64,000 nucleotides of DNA from Bettongia penicillata ogilbyi (GCA_023548195.1 JAJHZJ010000023.1:92373-156372), one strand, 5' to 3'. Counted from the first letter of the stretch, positions 1 to 17,679 are shown. Translations and numbers: made by a program. The notes: a model not told the origin generated them from the letters alone.

Positions 1-6957
<6,957 letters not shown>

Positions 6958-7569
6958 TGAGGAAGGGGAGGAGGCAGCGGGACCCCCTTGGGAAAGAAAC
7001 CCGGCTGAGAAGGGAAAGAACAGGAGAGAGACACAAAGAGGGTATATAGGAGGAGGCAAAGTTGTGTTATAAACCCAAACCCCAACAGCCTCACCTTAGC
7101 CCAATGTGAACCTTGCCCAGGCCCTCACCCACACTTTAATCCCACACTCCACTTTAATGGGAATTTGAATCTCCAACTCCCTTGCAGACTTGCCTAGCCT
7201 CTAGCCCTGGTTCAGAGTCAGAGACATCTCTTTTTCTTTTTTGCTATTTGGCTCCCTGACCTGCCACATCCAAAGCTATAGTTGAGTATAGATAGGTAGG
7301 GAGAGGCAAGGGGCCCACAGGCCATGTGGGAGAGCTGGGAGCCCTGGTCTCTAGCTTTCTGGCAGAATCCCCCAGATCTGGTACTTTCTGGAGAGCTGGG
7401 GAGATGGTCAGCCTGGTTAGGGTTTCCCTCCCCACCCTCATACTCTCCCCACCCCAATCCCATTGACTCTCTAAAGCAGATTTCCAAAAGCTCTAGTTCT
7501 GGGCATTTCTTTTATGTGGTTCTAAGTTGGGTAGAGTTTAGTCCTAGTGTGTCGACCCCAGCAGGGATG

Positions 7570-8640
7570 TCTCTCTCCTCGCCTTCCTCCCTTCCTTGCC
7601 TCTTTCCTCTGCTCTTTCTCTATTTCCCCATTTCTCCCCTTTCCTTTATCTGTCTCCTTTCTCTTCTTCTCCATCTTTCCTTTAATTTCTCCTCTTCTCT
7701 CTCCTAGTCTGTCTCCCCTTTTCCTCTTTTCCCCTCTGTCCTTTGTCCTTTCCCCTTTCTCTTGACTCTCCTCTCTGCTCTGCCCTCTCTTCCATTTCTT
7801 CTGTTTCTCCTCTTCTATCTTCCCTTCCTCTATCTTCTCCTTTCTATCTCCTCACCCAATTTCTACCTTTTTTCTTCCTCTTTTCTCCCCTTCCTTTCTT
7901 TGCTTCCTCTATCCTTTCTTCTCTGCTCCCTTTTTCCCTCTCACTTTCCCTTCTCTCCATTTTCTTTATCTAGTTTCTTTTAACTTTCTCTTTCTCCTTC
8001 CACCCCAGCCAAAGTGGCTCTCTTCCCCTCCTCCACCCCTCTCTTTCCCTTCCTGTTTTTCTCTGCTCTCCCTCTACTCTTATTTTCTCCCATCTTTCCT
8101 CTCCGTCTCTGTGTCTCTCTCTGTCTCTGTCTCTGTCTCTGTCATTCTCTCTCTCTTCTTTCTTTCCTTACATATGTTTCTCTCCCTGACTTTTCTCTCA
8201 TCCTGTCTCTCACCTTTTTCCTCCCCTCTGTCTCTCTCACTTCTTTCTCTCCTCCCCTCCTTCTCTCTCCCTTACTTATCTCTCTCCTTTCCTCCCTATC
8301 CCTCATTTCTCTCTCTTCCCATCTTTCTCTTACTTCTCTCTCCTTCCTTCTCTCTCACTTGTCTCTCTCCTCCCTTGTCTCCCTCACTTGTCTCTCTCCT
8401 CCCATCTCTCTCACTCAATTATCTCCCCTTCCCTCTCTCTCTCTCACTTCTCTTTCTCCTTCCCTCTATACCCCTCACTTCTCTCTCTCTTCCTTTCTCC
8501 CTCACTTCTCTCTCCTCCCTTCTCTCTCCCTCACTTGTCTCTCTCCTTCCCTCTCTCTCACTTCTTTTTCTTCCTCTCTGTCTCTTTCTCCCACTTCTTT
8601 CTTTTTCTCTTTTCTCTCCCTTCCTCTTCTCTACTACCTT
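7570..8640 (+). repeat. Long polypyrimidine tract in BGN 3' UTR
   Basis: About 1.07 kb in which nearly every base on this strand is C or T. A brief break near 7950-8035 contains the non-pyrimidine stretch GCCAAAGTGGCTC. The part from about 8250 to 8570 is an imperfect minisatellite of roughly 27-30 bp built on TCTCTCACTT and CTCTCTCCTCCC. 8106-8150 is a CTGTCT-type simple repeat. Long open frames here are compositional artefacts. Confidence 0.95.
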
Positions 8641-9372
8641 GCCTCAGATACTATCACTATCCACTCTTTATCACTCAGTCCCCAGGGAAAGTGGAAGCCT
8701 GTTTTAATTCATTAGCCCCAACCCCATGTGCTAAGGGAATCAAAATCCTAAGTGCATGGAAAGAGGTTGATGGAGGAAGACCTGTTTCAGAACCCCAGGA
8801 GAAAAGATGGGCTATGGGATGGGAATGGTGTTGAAAGGAACATAAATGGGAACTCAAGAAAGGGATATGACTTTCCTAGAAGCTAGGGTGGGAGATGGTA
8901 AGACCTGACTGAGCCCTATTCCTGACTCTGGTGTCCCACCTTGGCCTTAACATTCAGACTAGAGGAGCCCTCGACCCCAGAGACTGTCAGGTGGAGGTGT
9001 AGCAAGCCTTACCCAAGCTAATTCCTCATGCTGGCAGGCCATCTGGGTCCACCCCTAGACTAGGTAGGGAGGAGGTGGTACAGCTTAATCTTAGGGCCTT
9101 GGGCTGGGAGGACAAATGCACCAAGAGAACAGTTCTATCAAACACTATCTCCTGTCACCCCCAACCTATACCCAAGAAACTGAGCTTCCTTTGAGAGGCA
9201 AGGGTAGTCATGGGCCCTTGGCCCAGGAGCAAGTAGTGAAGGGGCTGAGTTGCCTGCTCCCCCCACCCCCTCCTCCTTGGACCCCTCCCCTCAGCAGTCT
9301 TCGGGGCTCCTCCCTGCACTGTATGGGGCACCCGAAGCACCATCCCTCTGGTGTGACAGCTGTTGTTGGATG

Positions 9373-9378
9373 ATTAAA
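9373..9378 (+). terminator. BGN: Candidate BGN poly(A) signal ATTAAA
   Basis: ATTAAA is the most common variant of the AATAAA signal. A GT-rich stretch (CCCTGTGTGGCCC) follows about 25-35 bases downstream, as expected for a cleavage region. It is the first canonical hexamer after the stop codon. The cleavage site would be near 9390-9405. Confidence 0.5.
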
Positions 9379-9404
9379 GAGCCAATGTGCAATAGGAAGC
9401 CCTG

Positions 9405-9560
9405 TGTGGCCCTTCAATTCGGGCTGGAGGGGGCGGGGCAGGGAGGAGCCTGCTGGGGAAATGGGGGCAGGGCTGGAGGCCCTCTCAGACCTGGCCTCTG
9501 CCGCTGCAGCTGCCACCGCCGCCTCCTCCACATCCATCGCTGGGCAACGCTCTGCTGCAG
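9405..9560. promoter_or_regulatory. GC-rich block with GC box
   Basis: Directly after the presumed BGN 3' end, the sequence turns GC-rich with a GC box (GGGGCGGGGC near 9431-9440) and a CCGCTGCAGCTGCCACCGCC run. It could be a small regulatory element or a minor promoter. The link to any gene is inference. Confidence 0.3.
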
Positions 9561-9899
9561 GCAGGGTGGGGACAGTGTGGAAAGCACCAGATTTGGAGTC
9601 GGGGAACCTCAGTTCAAATCAGGGATTTGCTACTTCTTAGCAAATCCCTTTCCCTCCCTAGGCCTCGGTTTCCTTCTCTGTAAAATTAGATTGGGCAAAA
9701 TGGCCTGTGAGGTATCTTCCAACTCTAGATCGATGATCTAGGGGGAGATAGGCAGGAAAGATTTGGGCCCCGCCACTACTCGAACTCCTCGAGAGTTAGC
9801 AATTTGAGTCTTACCTGCATCCAGCAATCCTCCCAAGCCTTTCACCAGGGAGCTTCCAGTGCAGTTTAGGAATCAGGCCTCATCCACAGACACTCACTG

Positions 9900-10500
9900 A
9901 GGAGCACAGTCAATGAGAGGGCACAGAGGGTTCGGAGAGGGAGACTCAAATTGAAGGATGGCGTAGGAAGGAGAGGGAGGATTTTCCAGGCAGGGGTTAA
10001 AAGGTAACAAAAGGCCCAAGTGAGCCTGGTATACTGGGGGTGGGGGTGGGGGGCAGTAATACTAAGCTGGCACAGAAGGGGAATGTTGCAAGGTGATGGA
10101 AATATGTTGGTGGAAGGCTTAGAAGCCAAACTGAGGACTCCGGACTTTGTCTCAGAGTCAATGAGCAGCCCACTGAAAAGTTCTGAGCAGAGGGCTATGT
10201 GCCTGGAGAGATTACTTAGGCAAAAGTGTCAAAGATGGAGTGGAAGGGGAGAACTAGGGGGGAGGGGGAGGCAGGACAGAATGGCCATTCCAGTAGCACC
10301 GACTACAGGTGGGCAGAAGAGGAGGCAGGGACAGGGAGAGGGGAGTGATTGGACAGCACCTACAAGAGAGAAAGAGGAGTCAGCAGCAATAGTGATGTCT
10401 TTGGAACTAGAGAGAATGGGTACTTCAATAAGAGAGGTCAGGGTTTCCTTGAGAGGGTCTCCACAACGGGGAAGTAGCTCCTCTAGTAATAGCACTTTTA
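9900..10500 (+). mobile_element. L2-like LINE 3' fragment (tentative)
   Basis: Resembles the family with phrases like GTGATGGAAATATG, AGCAGCCCACTGAAAAGTTC and a purine-rich tail that recurs here near 21425-21640, 31540-31960 and 46790-47250. The assignment to L2 is from memory of the consensus. Confidence 0.5.
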
Positions 10501-10517
10501 ACTCTACGCCTCCCACC

Positions 10518-10646
10518 CTTACACACACATACACACATACACAGTCATACATGAACACTCATACTTACACATACTCAGTCACATATTCACACACACAATC
10601 ACACAGGAACACTCATACACGTATATACCCAATCACACACATACAT

Positions 10647-10702
<56 letters not shown>
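10518..10702 (+). repeat. CA-rich microsatellite
   Basis: Interrupted CA repeats (ACACATACAC, CAGTCATACA) lead into a perfect (CA)27 from about 10649 to 10702. Confidence 0.95.
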
Positions 10703-10704
<2 letters not shown>

Positions 10705-12289
10705 CTAAACTCTCATGCTAAAAGAATGTGAAAAATCCCTCTGCAACTAAATCAGAGCTCCACGACTTCAGGAGATTAGTCCTAGAGAGTGGCCTGAGGC
10801 ACATAAAGGCTAAGTGACTCGTCCAAAATTTCACAGCTTCTAGGTATCGGGTGAAATGGACCCCAGGTCATCCTGACTCTATGTGGCCCAACCACTAGCA
10901 AAATCAGAAGCTGGTTGATAATCAAGAGTCCCAAGATCACGGGACATATTTTATCTTATTGGCTGTTTCTTCTATTAATTGAAAAGTCCTCCATGCCAGA
11001 CCCCTCCCCCGCTCCTGTCCTTCAATAGATTATTGATTCCTGCAATGTTGGAGGAACCCAAATACAATGATTTACTAAAATCAACCTCGTCCAGACTGAA
11101 AGATTTCATTAGTGAGGGGTGAGGGGAAGGAGGGAAAATATTGGGGAGATTTTACATTTTAAAATCAGGAGAGAGTAAGTGTGCAAAACCAAAGAGAAAG
11201 CAGCATCATGAGGAATACAGCTGCTGGACTTGACTCTGTCTTGTTTGGCTATGCTAACTAGACGTACAATGGACAGCAGCCACCAGTTAAACAAGCGAGC
11301 CATTAGGCAGAGATGGGCTGGCAGCTTGCACACAGGTGGACGCTTCTTGTCGACTGGTCCCTGGTGGCTTTTCTTCCTGACACAGTCAGAGGGAGCCTAC
11401 TGCCCGGGCCCACATCCCAGTTAGGGGCTTTACAATGAAGATTACATGGCAAATCAGGGGTCGCTATGGAGACATGACAAGGGGGAGAATAAGAATATTG
11501 CTTCGCCTTTCAATAATGCTTTCTGCTCTTACAAAGAAAGTCTCTTGGCCTATGCTGAGTAAGTGGCCGCTTTCCTGGGGTGTTTTCAATGAGGCACCAG
11601 GCAGATCCTCAACCCCAAATGCCAGCACACGATCTCTCATGCCACCATGAGAGCTATATTCCATTAAAGCAAGTGCCCTTTTCTGAGTTCAGGAAGACTC
11701 CTTAAATAACCAAAGAAGAAGAAAAGGGTCTCAAGCAACACACATGAAGTACAGGGCAGGAAGACTGGAGGAGGAGGCTTCCTTGAGGAGCTAGCACCTT
11801 GCCTAAATGTCTCACCATCACCTAGTAGGGTTATCAGATTAGCTGTTGGCCAGTTGGCAGCATGAACGGGATCCATGATGAACTTCTGGGAAAGTGCATA
11901 AAATGAGGGCTGCCAGGAGGGGGAAAAGGGGCTGATAAGGGAGATAGAAAGCTACTGGACAGGCACCACTCCTTTCACTATGTTGGGGATAAAGGGAGAC
12001 AGAAAAGGGCAAGAAAGCCTACAGAATAGAAGCAGGAAGAGAAGGTTTGGGGGATGCACCAGAAAGAGGTGAGGCCAAGAATGAAAGGATTTTTTCACAG
12101 CTCAGGGTGGCGTAGGGGTTCTTCTGGGGAAGAAATGCTAAGTAGTCAACTCTGCCACACTCTGTGGGGGAGCTGTGGGAGAGTGCCCAGGACTGGGTAA
12201 GGGAGACTGGCAGACTCAACACCAAAGCTTCCTGCATCTCTGACTTGCTCAGAAAACTTCAATGGCTCAACACCAACAGATACAAATCA

Positions 12290-12570
12290 CAAAATCCCAG
12301 CTCTCGAAGGCAGTGAGTCCAGCCACACAATCTACAGAGGACAAAATTGAGACTCAAGGACAGGAAGGGACTTGGCCAAAGTCACACAGAGAATCCCAGA
12401 TCTAGGGCTAGAAGGGACTCAAAGGCCAGTCAGACTGATCCCTTCATTTTACGGAAAAGAAAACTGAGGTCTGGGAGGGAAAGTGACTTGTCCATGATCC
12501 TACATAGGATCCTGGTTGTAGAGTGGGAAGGGATCTCAGAAGCTATCTAATGCAATCCCTACCTGAACAA
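12290..12570 (-). mobile_element. MIR-related SINE, tandem 3'-half units
   Basis: Three successive reverse copies of the same half-element: CCCAGCTCTCGAAGG, then CCCAGATCTAGGGCTAG with TTCATTTTACGGAAAAG, then ATCCTGGTTGTAGAG. Each unit pairs a tail-like block with a GAAACTGAGG-type core. The same multimer pattern occurs elsewhere in the window. Confidence 0.75.
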
Positions 12571-12594
12571 GAATCTTTCTGTAACATACCCTGA

Positions 12595-12600
12595 CAAATA

Positions 12601-12635
<35 letters not shown>

Positions 12636-12850
12636 AACAGATAGCATGTATATAGAGGTTTCTGGTTGCAAAATGCTTTCAGATATTATGACATTTGAGC
12701 CTTACAATGTCACTGGGAGGCAGTTGCTATTATTAGTCTCATGTTACGGATATGGAAACTGAGGCTGAGATGAAGTGAGTTGTCACCCATCTAAGTAAAT
12801 ATTTGAGGCAAGAATCCAACTTGGGTCTCCCTGACACCAAGGTCCGAGCT
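12595..12850 (-). mobile_element. MIR-like SINE with GAT microsatellite
   Basis: A (GAT)n trinucleotide run at about 12601-12635 is followed by ATAGCATGTATATAGAGG, GCCTTACAATGTCACTGGG, and GGAAACTGAGGCTGAG, the reverse MIR layout. Confidence 0.75.
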
Positions 12851-12889
12851 CTAGCTACCTCCTAGTCAGACATTCAACCCCTGCCTTCT

Positions 12890-13190
12890 GGCAGTCCACT
12901 CCACTCCTGGCCAACTCAGATGGGGAGGAAGAATTGCCAAGTGGAAAAAATCGAATCCCTTTCATGTAACAGCGCTTCAAATACTTGTGAATGGCTCTTG
13001 TATTCCCCCATTCCTTCAGCCAATCCTCATGCTGAGGGGACTCAAGGTCCCAGTGTCCTCTTCTGGACACCCTCTAGTTTTTCTATGCCCTTTCTAAAAG
13101 GTGGTGCTCAGGACTGCTCCTAGTGTTCCAGGTGAGCTCCAGCCTCCAACCTTTTACCTCCCTTAGTCTCTCCACTCAGTCTTTCAGTGC
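12890..13190 (-). mobile_element. CR1/L3-like LINE fragment (tentative)
   Basis: Matches, from memory, the antisense of the CR1/L3 3' region: CAGCGCTTCAAATACTTG, CCATTCCTTCAGCCAATCCT, CTCTTCTGGACACCCTC and GGTGGTGCTCAGGACTGC. Related pieces are at 24040-24440, 53890-54770 and 59590-60760. Confidence 0.6.
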
Positions 13191-14189
13191 AGCCTCCAAT
13201 GGCATGGATCTGGGAACTGCCATTTCACAATGTCAATGCCCAGTTCTTTCTTGAGATCTACAGTTCAAATGAAAATGAGGCTCAGAAGGATGGACAAGTT
13301 CAAACGACAAGAATCCATGTCCCTCCTCTCAGACAAACCCTGAACTCTGGGTACTTCCCATTCAGGGTCTTTTCTTTCAAAGCATCTTTTCGTTCAGGTC
13401 AATTCAACAAACATCTATTAAGAGCCCACCATGCTCCAAGTGGCACTGCCCTCAGGGGACATTATATTATACCTGGGAGGGGGAAAAGCAAGTACACAAA
13501 ACACATACACACAAAACATCTGCAGAATTAAAGCCTGGGTCATTAGAGAGGGTGGGCAGTAATAACTGGGGGGCAGGCAGCGAAGGCTTTATGAGAAGCT
13601 CTGAAGGAAGTCTAAAAGGCAGAAGGGAAGAGGGAGTGCATGCCAGGCATCAGGACAAAGCTCTGGAGGCAGGAGATGGGAGAAGGGAAGAGAGACATTT
13701 TTGTGGATTTGTTTAAACCAAGAAGTAAGAAATGAAGGGAACAGCTCTCTCTGAAGTCCACCTAGTGTTTAGGCGCTCTCCCCAGTGTGACTGTCCCTTA
13801 GCTTCTAAAATTCCTCACCTTCCTCTTCTCATGCTCTGTTCTTCCACCAGATTTTATAGAGTATCTACTTGGTCTGGATTCTTAACTCAGTCCTTCATCC
13901 TTTCCCATTCAGGGATCAGTGGGTTCCCCACCTTCTCAAAGCATCTGTTTCTGTCCTGGTTCCTGGGCAGAACCTCTATCCCGGGGCTTCCCTCATCTCC
14001 CACCCCAATCTTGTCTGCATCTCCAATTTCCTGAAGAAAAAATAGAAAAAGAAGAAACAATAGAAAAAGCTAGATGTGCCTCACTCTTAAGGAACCCTGA
14101 TACCACTCGCTGCCCTCCTCTTCGGGGAAAGTAAAAGGACTTTATGCCGTATACTTCAGATAATGGGGAGCCACTGAATATTCACCTCC

Positions 14190-15235
14190 ACCCATTCCTT
14201 CTCCCACCTCCTCAAACCACCCTTTCCCTCCTTTCTCTACCTCCTTTCATGGCCTGCCCCTTGCTCTTTACCATCTCCCTCTCTTTTTCCACAAACCAGC
14301 CTTTCTCCCCTTTCACAGACCACCTTTCTTCTCTCCCTCCTTCAAGTGTTCCTTCCTCAACCACTTTCTCCTCTCTCCCCGCCCTTTGGGAAATCACTGT
14401 TCTCTTTCCCTTCTTCCTTGGATCCCTCTCTCCTCTCTTCCTCCAGATACAACTCTCTTCTCATTCAGTTCAATATAAACATTTATTTCGTACCTACTAT
14501 GTGCCAGACACTGTATTGGGTTATAGTGATACAGAAGCAAGATGTGTGTATGTATACACACCCCTTGCTCCTTAAAAAGCTTACTTTCTACTGGGGAAAA
14601 TCAACTTGTACACAGATAAGCAAATTCAAAATATATGCAAATAAATACAAAGTAATTTGGGGAGGGGGCACGGTGATAGCATTAGCAACATGCCAGGCAT
14701 CCATTTATCTGTTTAAATGTCTCCTTCCCCTCCACATACATCCCTCTCTTGTGCCTTTTAGGGACCGATCAGGCAACCCCCGAGCATTTTTGTGACTTGG
14801 ACCCAAGGAGGGGCAGCTCATCCTAGCTCTCTTGTCCCACTCTGGGCTCTCCCCTTCTTTCTTCTTTTAGGGACCCCCTTCTCTCCTCTCCCTCTGTCTA
14901 AGGACCACCAGCTCTTCTCTCCGTATCTCTATAGCCCACCTTCTTTTCCTCCATGGATCCCCCTCCCTCCCAGAACCAATCACTCTTCCCCTTCCCTCCA
15001 GGGAGCACCTTCTCTCCAGTGCCCTCCCTTTCCAGGGACCACCCAATCACCCTCCCTCCAAGAACAGCCCACCCTCCCTCCCTTCTGGGACCACCCTTTT
15101 TTTCCCCTCCCTCTACCATCCTCTCCCTCCTTCCAGGGACCACCCTCTCCCTTCCCCTCCCCTTCCCCCACCCTCCACTCACCCCTCTCCCGTCTTCCAC
15201 AGACCACCCCATCCCTCCCCTCCCCTCCGGCTGGC
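14190..15235 (+). repeat. Pyrimidine-rich tract upstream of CpG island
   Basis: About 1 kb of C/T-rich DNA, interrupted by an L2-like insertion at about 14460-14800. From 14870 it has an irregular tandem of roughly 30-45 bp built on CCAGGGACCACC and CCCTCCCTCC. It lies against the CpG island and could form triplex or other non-B DNA. No gene is supported. Confidence 0.8.
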
Positions 15236-15400
15236 CGTGTCCTCCCTCCCTGAGATCTCAGAGCTGCGGCTGGAGACCTGCGGCTGGAGACCTGCGTGGC
15301 GTGTCGCGTCTCCGCCCGTCCGGTGCCGGTGCCGTATGTATGTAGTGGAAGGACGCTGGCGGCAGCCACCCCCGCCCCCGCCCTCTGTCTCTGTCTCTCT

Positions 15401-15406
<6 letters not shown>

Positions 15407-15468
<62 letters not shown>
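15407..15468 (+). repeat. (TC)n microsatellite
   Basis: About 31 TC units near the 5' edge of the CpG island. It may lie within or just upstream of the candidate first exon. Confidence 0.95.
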
Positions 15469-15471
<3 letters not shown>

Positions 15472-15539
15472 CCCTTTCTCTCTCTTCCTTCATCCCTCTC
15501 CTCCTCTGATCCCCCACCCCCACCTCATTCCCCCCCCCT

Positions 15540-15696
15540 CTCTTTTTCCCAACCCCATTGGCCGAGACCTGGCCTCTCTCCGGGGATTTATCTTCTTTTA
15601 TTTATTACTGTATTTTATTGTAGCCTCCCCCAAAGCCTCACAACCCCGCCCCACCCGCAAGATCCCGCTGCTGCCTGGGCCGGTGACCATGGCCGG
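15540..15696 (+). other. ATP2B3: Candidate ATP2B3 first exon (5' end not defined)
   Basis: A strong donor, GG|GTAAGT, at 15696/15697 follows CpG-island sequence in the ATP2B3 orientation. The exon start is not determined; 15540 is a nominal value inside the GC/TC-rich region. An ATG at 15689-15691 (context GTGACCATGG, a good Kozak match) sits eight bases before the donor. Splicing to the candidate leader exon at 50189 would give a 16-codon upstream ORF. A TTTTATTGTAG stretch at 15615-15625 could also act as an acceptor. Confidence 0.45.
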
Positions 15697-17092
15697 GTAA
15701 GTCACTCTCGCCCTGAGCCCCTAATCGGCCCGAGCTCCCCCCCCCTCCAAGCACCCCAGCTTTTGAAATCTACACCTAGGTGTTGGAGCTGGAGAAACAG
15801 CGGCTGCGTGTACGCTTGGAGATCGGGCCATGGGGATGGAGCTGGGCTCCAGGAAACCAAGGGGGGGTTGGGGGGGAAGGGTATCACAGATGCAGAGATG
15901 TTGACTGGGGTGGGGGGCAGGCAGTGAACAGTATGTAGAGAGGAGGAAGCGTTGGGGACCAAGGGACTGCGCGAGAAGCCATACTGCGTTTGGGGGGCCT
16001 GGGTGTAGTGCGGGGACGTCATGCAGGGCTGGAAGTCGGGGTGCAGTGTGGGAGTCTCTGGTGCAGTTTGGGACCAGAAGATGCACGGACCTGGGACTGA
16101 GGGTGCAGTGCTCTCGAGTCAGGGATGAGGTGGGGCTGTGGGGGGTGGTGGGGGCAGTACGTGGCGGCCAGACTGGGGGCTGATGCTGGGATGGCATAGG
16201 GGCGGGGGCCGGGGTGCCGGTGGGAAGAGAGCCGGCCTAGCGCGATCGGGTCAAGGCCAAGGGTGGGGGCGCCGTAGCTTCGGCTTTGATGCCCCGCCCG
16301 CCTGGAGGGCGCGGGGCCCATGCCCACCCAGTGGCTGGGGGGCCCGGATGGATGCCTCAAGTACCTGCCGCGGCCAGCGCACCTGCATGCCCTGCGCGAG
16401 TGTGTGAGGCGACCGGCCGCGTGCGTGCGAGCGACAGGGAGAGCGCGAGCTTGCGGGGCCGGCCGGGCCGGGCCAGGAGAGGGCGGTTGGGGGCGGTCGG
16501 GGGCGGCCCGGCCCGGAAGAGCGCGCGGGCCGGGCGCGGACGGGGATGGGATGGGGGCGCGCGCGCGCGCGCTCCGCCCCGCTCCACCTGCCCGGGCCCC
16601 CAGAGCTCGGCGCCGGGGGCGGGGGATGCGGTCACGCACGCCCACGCACGTCCCCGGATCGTCAAGGGAACAGGCGGGCGCGTGCGGGGCGTCGCGCGTG
16701 TGCGCGTGTGTGCATGGACCCCTGCGCCCTCCGCGCGGACGCGCAGAGGACGGTTCACATTGCTTGCCCACCCCACACCACACGCCCCCACCCCCGGCTG
16801 CTTCAAGAGCTCGGCCTGAGGCCCACATCTGGCCGCGCCCTTGGCCGTGCCGTGCCGAGCCGGTGTGCCCTCCCCGCCGAGGCACAGAGTCTCGTGGAGG
16901 GCGCTCCCAGAACCCCAGCAGGTTCCCTAACCAGGTGGGTAGCGGGGCACATCATTAGCCTCTTTTTACAGAGGAGAAAAGGGAGGCCCTGAGAAAGGAC
17001 AGTCCCTCTTTGGGTGAATGGGACAGGCATCCTGAATTCAGAGCAGTCTTTTGCATCCTGCTTCTGATACTTGCGTTATGGATTACTTTCTC

Positions 17093-17352
17093 AGAATCCT
17101 AGCTAGAGAGCTGAAAGTGATCATTGAGGCTGATCCCTTCATTTGATAGAGAAGGAAACTGAGTCTAAGGAACAGGCTTGACCAAAGTCCCACCAGGTGC
17201 TAATCCACCCAAGCTGGGATTTGAACCAGATCACTCAAAGGCCCTCATTTGACTGAGAAGGAGACAGGCCTGGAGAGGGTAACTGGCCCAAGGTCACACG
17301 GTAACAACAGCCAAGATTTGAACCCCGACCCTATAACGCCAAATCCTTCGCC
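17093..17352 (-). mobile_element. MIR-related SINE
   Basis: Reverse copy with AGAGCTGAAAGTGATC, GAAGGAAACTGAGTC, and AAGGTCACACGGTAAC. Two core-like blocks lie in series, so it may be a dimer. Confidence 0.7.
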
Positions 17353-17679
17353 TCTCTGGGCATCCATTTCCTCAACTAACTGTAAAATGTTTTCCCCCAG
17401 GAAGCTCTGTCCTTGAAAAGGGTCTCACCACATAATTGGGGGAGGTTACAGGCCAAGCTGGGCTGGATCCAAACTCCTTTCCCTCTCCTAGGGAAAACAA
17501 TAACAGCCTCCCCTTCTTTGTTGAGTACATTCATCTCCCCCAAAATACTATCATTAAAACTACCCACTAGATACCAGGCACTGGGAATAGAGCTAAGATT
17601 CAGACTTGCTCTCTCTGCCTTCATGGGCAGAGTAGGGAAGAGAAGATATAAGGGAGAATATGGTAGGGAAAGCTACAGA

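Larger units (their letters stand above)
6958..9400 (+). other. BGN: BGN 3' untranslated region (3' end inferred)
   Basis: From the stop codon to the first canonical poly(A) hexamer, ATTAAA at 9373-9378. I saw no AATAAA in between. The inferred UTR is about 2.4 kb, longer than I recall for human BGN (about 1.1 kb), largely because of the pyrimidine tract at 7570-8640. Flanks 6958-7560 and 8650-9370 are ordinary sequence. The alternative is an unseen upstream cleavage site. Confidence 0.6.
9405..15240. other. BGN-ATP2B3 intergenic region
   Basis: No gene recognised. It holds a forward MIR-related SINE at 9575-9740, L2-like sequence at about 9900-10500, a CA microsatellite (10518-10702), a decayed SINE (10790-10900), a reverse SINE multimer (12290-12570), a reverse MIR-like element with a GAT microsatellite (12595-12850), CR1/L3-like sequence (12890-13190), L2-like fragments (13395-13700 and 14460-14800), and pyrimidine-rich DNA up to the CpG island. 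10900-12290 is largely unique DNA without recognised features. Confidence 0.85.
15240..16930 (+). promoter_or_regulatory. ATP2B3: CpG island, probable ATP2B3 promoter region
   Basis: GC content and CpG frequency rise sharply, mainly at 15240-15380 and 16180-16900, with GC boxes and a (GC)8 run at about 16557-16572. It is the only strong CpG island in the window. It lies about 6 kb after BGN and upstream of ATP2B3 on the same strand, where human ATP2B3 also has an upstream start. No TATA box was seen. Many long open frames run through it on both strands because stop codons are rare in GC-rich DNA; none resembles a known protein. Confidence 0.75.

Noticed and set aside
8014..8715. 233-residue Ser/Leu/Phe-rich open frame, and overlapping frames
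   Set aside because: Translation of the polypyrimidine tract in the BGN 3' UTR. It resembles hydrophobic membrane sequence only because of TCT/CTC codons.
14792..15253. 153-residue Pro/Ser-rich open frame before the CpG island
   Set aside because: Pyrimidine-rich low-complexity DNA; no splice or homology support.
15540..15696. A second protein-coding gene starting at the CpG-island ATG (15689)
   Set aside because: Only eight coding bases precede the donor, and the spliced reading frame ends after 16 codons. It fits a short upstream ORF in a leader exon better.
16019..16885. 288-residue open frame on the minus strand in the CpG island (and 212- and 177-residue frames on the plus strand)
   Set aside because: Stop codons are rare in GC-rich DNA. 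Translations are low-complexity Arg/Ala/Pro/Gly with no domain, and several frames overlap on both strands.
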